Assembly (NCBI GenBank): GCA_041750975.1
Contig: JBGSYN010000146.1
Location: 1 to 18,132 of the forward strand
Length of the DNA: 18,132 nucleotides
Reading direction: 5' to 3'
Source of the DNA: JBGSYN01 sp041750975
Lineage (GTDB): Bacteria > Pseudomonadota > Alphaproteobacteria > Geminicoccales > Geminicoccaceae
The position numbers and the translations under genes were made by a program. The notes beneath the pieces are model-generated. The model ran no database searches, was not told where the DNA came from, and was given only the letters and a program-made list of their open reading frames with translations. Shown here one piece after another: positions 8,232 to 15,009 of the stretch. Within the stretch, counting starts at the first letter, position 1, and the number at the start of each line of letters is the position of its first letter.

Positions 8232-8944
8232 GGCACCGTCCTTTCGGTGACGCGCAAATCCTCGATGTGCAGTTCGCGATCGGCAAGCGCTGCAGCGACC
8301 TCGGTGTTATGGATGACGGCGAGAACGGCCGCCCCTCGATCCCGCTGCCTCTGGAGCAATTCCAGGACGCGGTCCTGATTTGCCTCGTCCAGCGACGCCG
8401 TGGGTTCATCCAGGAGAATGAGCTTGGGCTCGTTGATCAGGCTCCGCGCAATGTTGACGCGCTGTTGTTCGCCACCCGAGAATGTTGCGGGCGGGACCTC
8501 GAACATTCGTTCGGGTATCGCGAGGTATGTCAGCATTTGCACTGCACGGTCGCGGGCTGCTTGCGGGTCGATGCCGAGACCGCGCAGTGGTGCCGCGACG
8601 ATATCAAGTGCCGGGACCCGCGGCAGGCAATGGAGAAACTGGCTGACATAGCCCATCGTCGAGCGTCTGACGTCGAGGACCAGTCGGGGTGCGGCACCGG
8701 CGAGATCGACCACCTCTCCGCCATGGCGGATCAGGATCTGGCCCTGTTCCGCCATGTAATTGCCGAAGATCATGCGCAATAACGTCGACTTCCCACGACC
8801 CGACGGGCCGCGGATCACCATGCATTCCCCATCGGCGAGATCGAAGGATACATCATCGAGAACGGAGAGTTCGACCCCGCCTTGCAGATGCAGGCAAAAG
8901 CTCTTGGCGAGATGGCGAACGCTGAGCCTCGGATCGGAAGGCAA
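8228..8944 (-). CDS. phnL: Carbon-phosphorus lyase ABC-type ATPase subunit PhnL
   Basis: A 238-residue ABC-type nucleotide-binding protein. Walker A is GPSGRGKS (46-53), the signature is SGGEQQR (156-162) and Walker B is LILLDEPTASLDE (175-187). Length, position after phnK and the FGNYM segment after Walker A fit PhnL. In E. coli PhnL is needed for phosphonate use and associates with the C-P lyase core rather than with a membrane permease. The start codon is TTG, three bases after the phnK stop, with GAGG about 9 bases upstream; no nearer ATG would keep the beta-strand before Walker A. The stop TGA lies inside the GTGA that starts the M20 gene. Confidence 0.93.
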   Translation of the reverse strand: MPSDPRLSVRHLAKSFCLHLQGGVELSVLDDVSFDLADGECMVIRGPSGRGKSTLLRMIFGNYMAEQGQILIRHGGEVVDLAGAAPRLVLDVRRSTMGYVSQFLHCLPRVPALDIVAAPLRGLGIDPQAARDRAVQMLTYLAIPERMFEVPPATFSGGEQQRVNIARSLINEPKLILLDEPTASLDEANQDRVLELLQRQRDRGAAVLAVIHNTEVAAALADRELHIEDLRVTERTVP

Positions 8945-8947
8945 GGC

Positions 8948-9718
8948 TCAGAGCCTCAAGATGGAAGCGACGAGCTGCTGCGTGTAGGGATGCTGCGGAT
9001 CGTCGAGCACCCGATCGGTCAACCCCTGCTCGACGACCTGGCCATCGCGCATCACCATGATCCGCTCGGCGATAAGGCGCGCCACGGCAAGGTCGTGCGT
9101 TACGAAAATCACGGCTAAATCCAATCGTTCGATGAGGTCTCGCAACAGATCGAGCAACCTCGCCTGAACCGAAACATCGAGACCGCCTGTGGGCTCGTCC
9201 ATGAAGAGAAGTCTCGGCCCGGTGACGAGGTTGCGGGCGATCTGCAGACGTTGCAGCATTCCACCGGAAAACGTACGCGGGTGCTCGTCGATGCGCGCAG
9301 AATCGATCTCGAGTTCGTTCAGCCAATGCGTTGCCTGGCCGCGGATACGGCCATAATGGCGATCGCCTGCCGCCATCAGCCGCTCGCCGATATTGCCGCC
9401 TGCGCTGACATTCATGCGCAGACCCTGATAGGGATTCTGGTGCACGAACCCCCATTCGGTTCGCATCAGGAACCGCAGCCTAGCCGCCGAGATCGCGTAG
9501 AGATCGGAGGTTTCGCCGCCGAGCGAGCGGAAGGTCACAGCGCCGCTATCGGGGGCTAGAAGCCCGCTCAGGCAACGCAACAACGTCGTCTTGCCCGAAC
9601 CGCTCTCGCCGACGACGGCGAGGGCTTCACCCGGCCAGACCTCCATATCGAGATCGTCGCAGGCCACGATCCTGCCGAACGTCTTGATGAGCTGCCGGGC
9701 TTCGAGGATTGGCGACAC
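8948..9718 (-). CDS. phnK: Carbon-phosphorus lyase ABC-type ATPase subunit PhnK
   Basis: A 256-residue ABC-type ATPase related to oligopeptide/nickel transporter ATPases. Walker A is GESGSGKT (37-44), the Q-loop is VHQNPYQGLR (92-101), the signature is SGGMLQR (151-157), Walker B is LLFMDEPTGGLDV (170-182) and the H-loop is THDLA. The NPYQGLRM segment and TSDLYAIS insertion are typical of PhnK. In E. coli a PhnK dimer binds the PhnGHIJ core and is required for activity. The start codon is GTG, three bases after the phnJ stop, with GAGG 8 bases upstream. A three-base gap separates it from phnL. Confidence 0.95.
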   Translation of the reverse strand: MSPILEARQLIKTFGRIVACDDLDMEVWPGEALAVVGESGSGKTTLLRCLSGLLAPDSGAVTFRSLGGETSDLYAISAARLRFLMRTEWGFVHQNPYQGLRMNVSAGGNIGERLMAAGDRHYGRIRGQATHWLNELEIDSARIDEHPRTFSGGMLQRLQIARNLVTGPRLLFMDEPTGGLDVSVQARLLDLLRDLIERLDLAVIFVTHDLAVARLIAERIMVMRDGQVVEQGLTDRVLDDPQHPYTQQLVASILRL

Positions 9719-9721
9719 GGG

Positions 9722-10558
9722 CTAGGCCTCGGCGATCCGCTGGCTGCAATAATCGGTGTCCGAGCAGACGAACATTCGCCCGCCGCGATCATCCGTCACG
9801 ATCTCGTCGAGATAGCTCCGGCGAGAGCCGCAAAGAGCGCAGGGCTCGAACCAGTCCTGCACCTTGAACGGGTGATCCTCGAAATCGAGGCTGTGCACAT
9901 CGGTATGGGGCGGTACCGCATAGATGCGCTGCTCACGACCGGCGCCGAAGAGCATCAGCGCCGGCGATCGGTGCAGTTTCGGATTGTCGAAATTGGGAAT
10001 GGGCGACGGCGACATGACATAGCGTCCGTTCACCAGAACGGGATAGTTATAGCTGGTCGCGACCCGCCCCATGATGCTGATGTCCTCATAGAGCCGCACA
10101 TGGGCGATGCCGTATTCCGCCAGGGCATGGAGCTTTCTGGTCTCGGTTTCCCGAGGCTCGAGCCACCGCAACGGCTCCGGTATCGGCACCTGAAAGACCA
10201 TGATCTGACCGGAACGCAAGGGCGTTTCGGGAATGCGATGGCGTGTTTGAATAATGCTCGCCTCGGTCGTCTTTGTCGTCGTCCGCACGCCCGACGTGCG
10301 CGCGAAGAATCGCCGGATCGAGACGGCGTTGGTGGTATCGTCGGCGCCTTGATCGATCACCTTGAGAACGTCGCCGGTGCCGATAATGGATGCGGTGAGC
10401 TGGATGCCACCCGTGCCCCAGCCATAGGGCATCGGCATCTCCCGGCTGGAAAACGGCACCTGATAGCCGGGCACCGCCACGGCCTTGAGGAGGGCGCGGC
10501 GGATCATCCGCTTGGTCTGCTCGTCGAGATAGGCGAAGTTGTAGCCTTCGCTGATCAT
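9722..10558 (-). CDS. phnJ: Carbon-phosphorus lyase catalytic radical-SAM subunit PhnJ
   Basis: A 278-residue protein starting MISEGYNFAYLDEQTKRMIR, diagnostic of PhnJ. It is the radical S-adenosylmethionine enzyme that breaks the C-P bond of ribose-1-phosphonate-5-phosphate to give a hydrocarbon and ribose cyclic phosphate. Four conserved cysteines are present, Cys240 and Cys243 (EPCALCGS), Cys265 (MFVCSD) and Cys271 (DYCSQR), matching the E. coli iron-sulphur/catalytic set. The radical-bearing glycine (E. coli Gly32) corresponds to Gly31 in VPGYQVPF. All known catalytic residues are therefore kept and the enzyme should be active. The ATG overlaps the phnI stop (ATGA, 10555-10558). The frame stays open further upstream inside phnI, but that part is a shadow. 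Confidence 0.97.
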   Translation of the reverse strand: MISEGYNFAYLDEQTKRMIRRALLKAVAVPGYQVPFSSREMPMPYGWGTGGIQLTASIIGTGDVLKVIDQGADDTTNAVSIRRFFARTSGVRTTTKTTEASIIQTRHRIPETPLRSGQIMVFQVPIPEPLRWLEPRETETRKLHALAEYGIAHVRLYEDISIMGRVATSYNYPVLVNGRYVMSPSPIPNFDNPKLHRSPALMLFGAGREQRIYAVPPHTDVHSLDFEDHPFKVQDWFEPCALCGSRRSYLDEIVTDDRGGRMFVCSDTDYCSQRIAEA

Positions 10559-11619
10559 GGTTTGTCGCCCTGTCGCAGCCGGCGAATGATGTCCAGTTCT
10601 CCCTGGAAGTCGACATAATGCGGCAGCTTCAAATGCTCGACGAAGCCCGAGGCGTGGATGGTATCGCAATGGCTCAGAACGAACTCCTGATCTTGGGCGG
10701 GCGCCGTCACGTCCTCCCCGAGGTCGCTCGTCTGCAATGCCCGATCGACCAGTGCCGTGGCGATCGCCTTGCGCTCGCTTCGACCGAAGACGAGGCCGTA
10801 GCCACGGGTGAATTGCGGCGGCTCGGATTTCGTGCCGCGGAACTGGTTGACGGTTTGACACTCGCAGAGCTGCAGTTCGCCGATCTCGATGGCGAAGCCG
10901 AGTTCGGCCGGAGCGAACTCCAAGGCGACCCAGCCGATGCGAAGCTCCGCCACGAAGGGATGCGTGTTGCCGAAGCCCCGCTGGCTTGAATAGCCCATGG
11001 CCAGCACGAAGCCCTCATCGCCGCGGCTCAGCGCTTGCAACCAGGCCGAACGGTCGGTCGGAAATTCGAGCGGTTCCCTGGTGATGTCAGCCACGGATTC
11101 CCGGTCGTCCCGCGGTTCGCCCCGCATGAGATCCTGCGTTTCGAGCAATTTGCTGACCGGCACGACGGGCTCTTCCTGGACCGGTGCGCGTCGGGGCGCC
11201 TCGGGCTCGTCCTCGGCGAGCAGTTTGAATTCGAGTATCCGATGCGTGTAGTCGAAGGTCGGACCCAGAATCTGACCGCCCGGAAGGTCCTTGAAGGTTG
11301 CCGAAATCCGACGCTGGATCTGCATTTCCGCCGTATCGACGGGCTTGCATTGACCGAAGCGCGGCAAGGTCGTGCGATATGCCCGGACCAGGAATGCCGC
11401 CTCGATCAGGTCGCCCCGGGCCTGCTTGATCGCCAGCGCCGCCAGTTCGGGGTCGTAGAGCGAGCCTTCGTTCATCACCCGATCGCAGGCAAGAGCCAGT
11501 TGGGTACGGATCTGGTCGACGCGGAGTTCGCCGACATCGGGGCAGCCGCGGCGCTCGCTCGCCAGCCAGCGATGCGCATTGTCGATCGCCTGCTCGCCGC
11601 CCTTAACCGCTACGTACAT
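10555..11619 (-). CDS. phnI: Carbon-phosphorus lyase core subunit PhnI
   Basis: A 354-residue protein starting MYVAVKGGEQAIDNAHRWL, the conserved PhnI N-terminus. PhnI is part of the PhnG2H2I2J2 core and, with G, H and L, catalyses displacement of adenine from a nucleoside triphosphate by the phosphonate to form the 5-triphosphoribosyl-1-phosphonate. Further family landmarks are RALLR-like LIEAAFLVRAYRTTLPR (about 70-87), GGQILGPTFDYTHRILEFKLL, and GYSSQRGFGNTHPF followed by the C-terminal DHVDF-like HYVDFQGEL. The length is usual for the family. The ATG overlaps the end of phnH by 17 bp, with AAGG six bases upstream; the stop overlaps the phnJ start. Confidence 0.96.
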   Translation of the reverse strand: MYVAVKGGEQAIDNAHRWLASERRGCPDVGELRVDQIRTQLALACDRVMNEGSLYDPELAALAIKQARGDLIEAAFLVRAYRTTLPRFGQCKPVDTAEMQIQRRISATFKDLPGGQILGPTFDYTHRILEFKLLAEDEPEAPRRAPVQEEPVVPVSKLLETQDLMRGEPRDDRESVADITREPLEFPTDRSAWLQALSRGDEGFVLAMGYSSQRGFGNTHPFVAELRIGWVALEFAPAELGFAIEIGELQLCECQTVNQFRGTKSEPPQFTRGYGLVFGRSERKAIATALVDRALQTSDLGEDVTAPAQDQEFVLSHCDTIHASGFVEHLKLPHYVDFQGELDIIRRLRQGDKP

Positions 11620-12232
11620 CGTCGCCTTTCCCTGTCCGAAGCACAGAAGAAGTTAGGCGAGCCGACCGCGGCAGACCGATCGCCGCGTTCCGTGTCACGA
11701 AAATCACATCGACCCCACAGGGGAAGTTCATTTCATTGACTTTCCACGATCGCCAAAATTCCGACGGAACGCCATGGAGATCCAGCGCGCGCGCTCCATC
11801 GATGCCGGGTCCCTCGAATTCCAGTCCTGCGCCATGGTCGGGCTCGATGCCCTGAACGATCACCGTGGTCGACCGGTCGGGATAGGCGAGCGAGCCTTGG
11901 TTGAAGGCATCGAGTGGCGGCATTTGCAGGATATCCGTCACGATGGCAAAGGCGGCAGCCGAGGGGGTTGCGACGAGCGGGCATCCGCAATGAAAGCGCA
12001 GGCTGGCCTCCATGGTCCCGCTCTGTGCGTCGCGATCGATCCAGACCGGCGTCGTCGTGTCGAACAAGGTCAACGCCAGCGCCCATGCCGGCGTCAGGAG
12101 AGGCTCGGGTGGCCTTGGCCCTTCGATCTCGACGATCCTCAGCGGCTCGGCCATCGCGTCCAGCAGCGCTCTGAATACCCGCTGGCTCTCCAGTACCGGA
12201 TCGCCGAAGCCCGGGACGATGGCGCCGCTCAT
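11603..12232 (-). CDS. phnH: Carbon-phosphorus lyase core subunit PhnH
   Basis: A 209-residue protein with the PhnH N-terminal pattern PGFGDPVLESQRVFRALLDAM and the C-terminal VDVIFVTRNAAIGLPRSARL. PhnH is a homodimeric, PLP-transferase-fold subunit of the C-P lyase core without a PLP site; with PhnG and PhnI it supports the nucleosidase/transfer step. Length is normal. The ATG overlaps the phnG stop in an ATGA (12229-12232) and no Shine-Dalgarno sequence is seen, which fits translational coupling to phnG. Confidence 0.94.
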   Translation of the reverse strand: MSGAIVPGFGDPVLESQRVFRALLDAMAEPLRIVEIEGPRPPEPLLTPAWALALTLFDTTTPVWIDRDAQSGTMEASLRFHCGCPLVATPSAAAFAIVTDILQMPPLDAFNQGSLAYPDRSTTVIVQGIEPDHGAGLEFEGPGIDGARALDLHGVPSEFWRSWKVNEMNFPCGVDVIFVTRNAAIGLPRSARLTSSVLRTGKGDDVRSG

Positions 12233-12738
12233 GTCGTTTCACGCGCCAGAGTGAAGAAATCGACTTTGGTTGCGGCTGCCTCCTCGGCGCGCCGGGTTCG
12301 CTCCTCTTGCAGACGCTGCCGCAGCGGTTGCAACAATTCGTCGGCGATATCCTGGTGCCACTCCGGCGCCTGGAGCATGGCGTCAAGAATGGCGATCAGG
12401 CGGGCTTTCGAGCGATCGCGACCCCTCGTATAGCCATGCCCGATCCATCCGCCATCGAGACGAATGCTGCAGCGGGCGACGGCAACCTCACCGAAATTGA
12501 ATTGCCTGCCGGTTCCGCCGGTGCGTCCGCGCGCCATGACCAGACCGATTTCCGGGGCCCGCAGCATTTCGAATTCGGGCTTAGGCTCGAGCTTCTGCCA
12601 GAACGCCTCGAGTTCCTGACGCTCGGCGCGGGCGAGCAGGCCAAGCCAGGCCCGACGTGCCGTAGTCGCATCAGCGTCCTTTGCCTCGGCGTCCATTTTC
12701 CCTACGAGTTCCGTCATCTGCTGATGGGAGAGCTGCAT
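12229..12738 (-). CDS. phnG: Carbon-phosphorus lyase core subunit PhnG
   Basis: A 169-residue protein with the PhnG landmarks RRAWLGLLARA near the start, GLVMARGRTGGTGRQFNFGEV, and GHGYTRGRDRSKARLIAILDAM. PhnG is a small subunit at the heart of the PhnGHIJ complex. I chose the ATG at 12736-12738 because E. coli PhnG starts shortly before the RRAWL-like segment; an in-frame ATG at 12772-12774 would add twelve residues but has GAGG directly abutting it. Either way the start overlaps the divergent HAD gene, so the phn promoter must lie inside that gene. No phnF repressor gene is adjacent and I see no clear Pho box. This is the first gene of the leftward block. Confidence 0.9.
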   Translation of the reverse strand: MQLSHQQMTELVGKMDAEAKDADATTARRAWLGLLARAERQELEAFWQKLEPKPEFEMLRAPEIGLVMARGRTGGTGRQFNFGEVAVARCSIRLDGGWIGHGYTRGRDRSKARLIAILDAMLQAPEWHQDIADELLQPLRQRLQEERTRRAEEAAATKVDFFTLARETT

Positions 12739-13534
12739 GAAGGATGCGCCCTGGCCTAAGCTTGAGGCCTTCATCCTCGATCTTGATGGCGTCGTCTACC
12801 GCGGCGAAACGCCCATCGCGTCGGCCGTCGAGGCGATCGGGCGCTGGCATGCGCGCGGCATCCCGTTCCGTTTCGTCACCAACAATGCGAGCCGCACCCG
12901 CGCGGATTTCGCAAGGAAGCTCCAGGGCATGGGAGTTCCCGCCGAACCCGGGCACGTCGTCGGCTCCGCCTACGCCACGGCCGCGTGGCTCGGCGGCCGT
13001 TACCCGTCGACCACGCCCATTCATGCCGTCGGCGGGCCGGGCCTGCACATGGAGCTGGAAGCCCAAGGATTTCGGCTGGTTAAGGAAAAGGCCGAAATCG
13101 TCGTGGTCGGCCTCGATCGTGACTTCACTTACGAGAAGCTGCGTCTTGCGGTGCGCGACATCCTCGATGGGGCGGCCTTCATCGCCACCAACGCCGACCC
13201 GCTCTATCCGGTCGAGGACGGCTTCGATCCTGGCGGCGGTGCCCTGGTCGCGGCCATTGCGCGGGCCGTCGAGAGCAAAACTCGGCCGGTCGTGATCGGC
13301 AAGCCCGAGCCTCACATGCTGCAGATTGCCGCAGCCGATATGGGGTCGGCACTCGAGCGCACCGCCATGGTCGGCGACCAGGTCGAGACCGACATGGAAG
13401 CGGCGCGGCGCGCGGGCGTCTATCGGATTTTGGTAACGACCGGCGTGCCGCTACGGCAGGGCGACGCCGCCCGGGCCGATCGGATCGTCGACGGCCTGAA
13501 CGAAATTCCAGACATCGAGGGGACAACAGCATGA
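12737..13534 (+). CDS. HAD-superfamily class IIA phosphatase (NagD-like)
   Basis: A 265-residue HAD phosphatase. Motif I is FILDLDGVVYRG (Asp15 nucleophile, Asp17 acid/base), motif II is FVTNNASRT (Thr48), motif III is VIGKPEPHM (Lys189) and motif IV is MVGDQVETDMEAA (Asp214, Asp219). The cap between motifs II and III is the large C2A type, typical of NagD, p-nitrophenyl phosphatase and phosphoglycolate or glycerol-3-phosphate phosphatases. It is cytosolic and would release phosphate from a small phosphorylated metabolite; which one is unknown. GGGAG with a six-base spacer supports the ATG. The start shares CATG with the divergent phnG start, and the stop overlaps the next gene in an ATGA. 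A role in phosphonate or phosphate metabolism is suggested only by position. Confidence 0.9.
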   Translation: MKDAPWPKLEAFILDLDGVVYRGETPIASAVEAIGRWHARGIPFRFVTNNASRTRADFARKLQGMGVPAEPGHVVGSAYATAAWLGGRYPSTTPIHAVGGPGLHMELEAQGFRLVKEKAEIVVVGLDRDFTYEKLRLAVRDILDGAAFIATNADPLYPVEDGFDPGGGALVAAIARAVESKTRPVVIGKPEPHMLQIAAADMGSALERTAMVGDQVETDMEAARRAGVYRILVTTGVPLRQGDAARADRIVDGLNEIPDIEGTTA

Positions 13535-14952
13535 AGACCGTCGGCGTGACCGTGATGCCGGAATGGTTTCAATCGGAAGGCATCGAGCCCGTGCTCGACC
13601 ACTTGCAGGCGATCGGTGTTACCGCAATCACCACCTCGCCCTGCGTGCTCGCTCCGTGTCCGGAGGGCGAAGGCTCGCGCGAGCCGCCCGGCGATGGCGG
13701 CTCCGGCAAGGTCCGCGTGCTCGATCGCCCGCTTTGGGGCGAGCTCGAGCTCTGGATGAAGGTCGCCCCTTCGTTCACGGCCGATCTCAGCCTCTATCGG
13801 GGGCTGCGTTACCAGCCGGCGAGCCCGACCGAGCTTACCGAGACCGAAGGCCATATCATCGAGGCTGCGATCAGAGCCGTGCGCGCCCGCGGCATGCGGC
13901 TCGAGCTGCAGGTCCAGGCCGCCATTCCACCCGGTTACAAGGTCCAGTTCGGCGGGCCTCTGCAGGACGACCAGCCCCGCCTGCCGGATGGCAGCCTGAC
14001 CGTAGACCGGGTCGACAAGAACGGCAGCCTCGCGAGCCCGCACATCGTCGATTACGGCTGCGCCCTCCTGCGCGATCTGATCCGAACCTATCCCGACATC
14101 GACGCCATCCGCCTCGACTGGCCGGAATATCCACCCTACTCCCTGGACAGCTGGTTCTTCGACTTCTCGAGCCATGCGATGGCGCGCGGCCAGGCACTCG
14201 GCTTCGCCATGGACGCCATCCGGGAGGAATGCGGGCAGGCGAGATCGGCACTCTTGGGCGGTCTCGAAAACCGGCATCTCGAATGGGCGCTCGCCGGCGA
14301 TGGCGGTCTTGCCGCCCTGGGCGCCATGCTGGTCGCCTATCCGGCCCTGGCGGAGCTGATGAAGCTCAAGGCACGGCTCGCGAGCGATATGCTCAACATC
14401 TATGGCCGGACCGTGCAGGATGCGTCCAACGGTCTGATCGGGCTCGTGGCACACAGTTTCCCGCCGCCCTGGAACCTCCTTTCCGGCCTCGACGCCAGCC
14501 AGTTGGCGCCACCAATCGAGGCCATCGGCGTCAAGCTCTACACGATGCACTGGGCGATGATGCTGAGCGGCTATCACGAGAGGATCATGGCGGCCAACAC
14601 GGAACTCGACCCCGATCTGCTGGCCCGGGCGTTGATCCACATTTTCGATATCACCGACCCCCGAGATGATGCGGGGCTTGCCGATCTGCATTACCCGGAG
14701 CCGGAGGATACGCATCTGGCCGGGCGCCGAGCCATGCACCGCAAGATCGCACTTGCCCGCCATGCCACCCCCTCCCGTATTCAGGTCGCCGCCATGGCCC
14801 ATGCCTATGGCCCGGTCGAGGATGTCGCCGCACGCTTCGCTGTCGCGCTCGAAGCCCCGGGCGATGCCGTCTGGGTCAACCGCTACGGCTATCTGAGCGA
14901 CGCCAAGCTCGAGGCCCTGGGCGAGGTCATTCGGGGATATCGTGGCGATTGA
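13531..14952 (+). CDS. TIM-barrel-like protein of unknown function (glycoside-hydrolase-like)
   Basis: A 473-residue protein I cannot assign to a named family. The chain looks like an (alpha/beta)8 barrel: it starts with a short strand and TVMPEWF (8-14), continues with LEHLQ-like helix VLDHLQAIGVTAITTSP, and has strands such as RLELQVQAAIPPG (123-135) and DAIRLDWPEYPPYS (191-204). The last resembles the acid-bearing strand end of glycoside-hydrolase-like barrels, with Asp196 and Glu199 as candidate catalytic residues; VKLYTMHWAMM (335-344) and VWVNRYGYLS (448-456) look like later strands. No signal peptide is seen. The ATG overlaps the HAD phosphatase stop (ATGA, 13531-13534), so the two are probably translated together and may act on the same sugar-phosphate-like compound. 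That role is inference. Confidence 0.8.
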   Translation: MKTVGVTVMPEWFQSEGIEPVLDHLQAIGVTAITTSPCVLAPCPEGEGSREPPGDGGSGKVRVLDRPLWGELELWMKVAPSFTADLSLYRGLRYQPASPTELTETEGHIIEAAIRAVRARGMRLELQVQAAIPPGYKVQFGGPLQDDQPRLPDGSLTVDRVDKNGSLASPHIVDYGCALLRDLIRTYPDIDAIRLDWPEYPPYSLDSWFFDFSSHAMARGQALGFAMDAIREECGQARSALLGGLENRHLEWALAGDGGLAALGAMLVAYPALAELMKLKARLASDMLNIYGRTVQDASNGLIGLVAHSFPPPWNLLSGLDASQLAPPIEAIGVKLYTMHWAMMLSGYHERIMAANTELDPDLLARALIHIFDITDPRDDAGLADLHYPEPEDTHLAGRRAMHRKIALARHATPSRIQVAAMAHAYGPVEDVAARFAVALEAPGDAVWVNRYGYLSDAKLEALGEVIRGYRGD

Positions 14953-14981
14953 CACAGAGCTGTCGCCATCGCGGTGATAGT
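14949..14981 (+). promoter_or_regulatory. Weak candidate promoter for the EndoU gene
   Basis: A perfect TTGACA (14949-14954) overlaps the stop codon of the preceding gene. The best -10-like hexamer, GATAGT (14976-14981), matches the consensus at four positions but sits 21 bases away, longer than usual. The EndoU gene is 57 bp from its upstream neighbour with no overlap, so an own promoter is plausible, but this one is not convincing. Confidence 0.25.
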
Positions 14982-14997
14982 GTTCGCTTCACCAACC

Positions 14998-15009
14998 GGG
15001 GAGGAGCGG
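14998..15009 (+). promoter_or_regulatory. Ribosome binding site fixing the EndoU gene start
   Basis: GGGGAGGAG (14998-15006) places GGAGG five bases before the ATG at 15010-15012. This strong site favours that ATG over an in-frame upstream ATG at 14974, which has no such site and would add 12 residues unlike the family. Confidence 0.75.

Noticed and set aside
10559..10861. Upstream extension of phnJ to an ATG at 10861
   Set aside because: The extension lies inside phnI in another frame, and the protein's conserved start MISEGYNFAYLDEQ begins at 10558.
12739..13000. A Pho box upstream of phnG inside the HAD gene
   Set aside because: I looked for the CTGTCAT-type tandem repeats on both strands and saw none convincing, so I do not claim PhoB control.
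13420..14955. A 511-codon minus-strand open frame opposite the TIM-barrel-like gene
   Set aside because: It runs antisense to a gene joined to the HAD phosphatase by an ATGA overlap, and its peptide looks like a codon-bias shadow without domain features.
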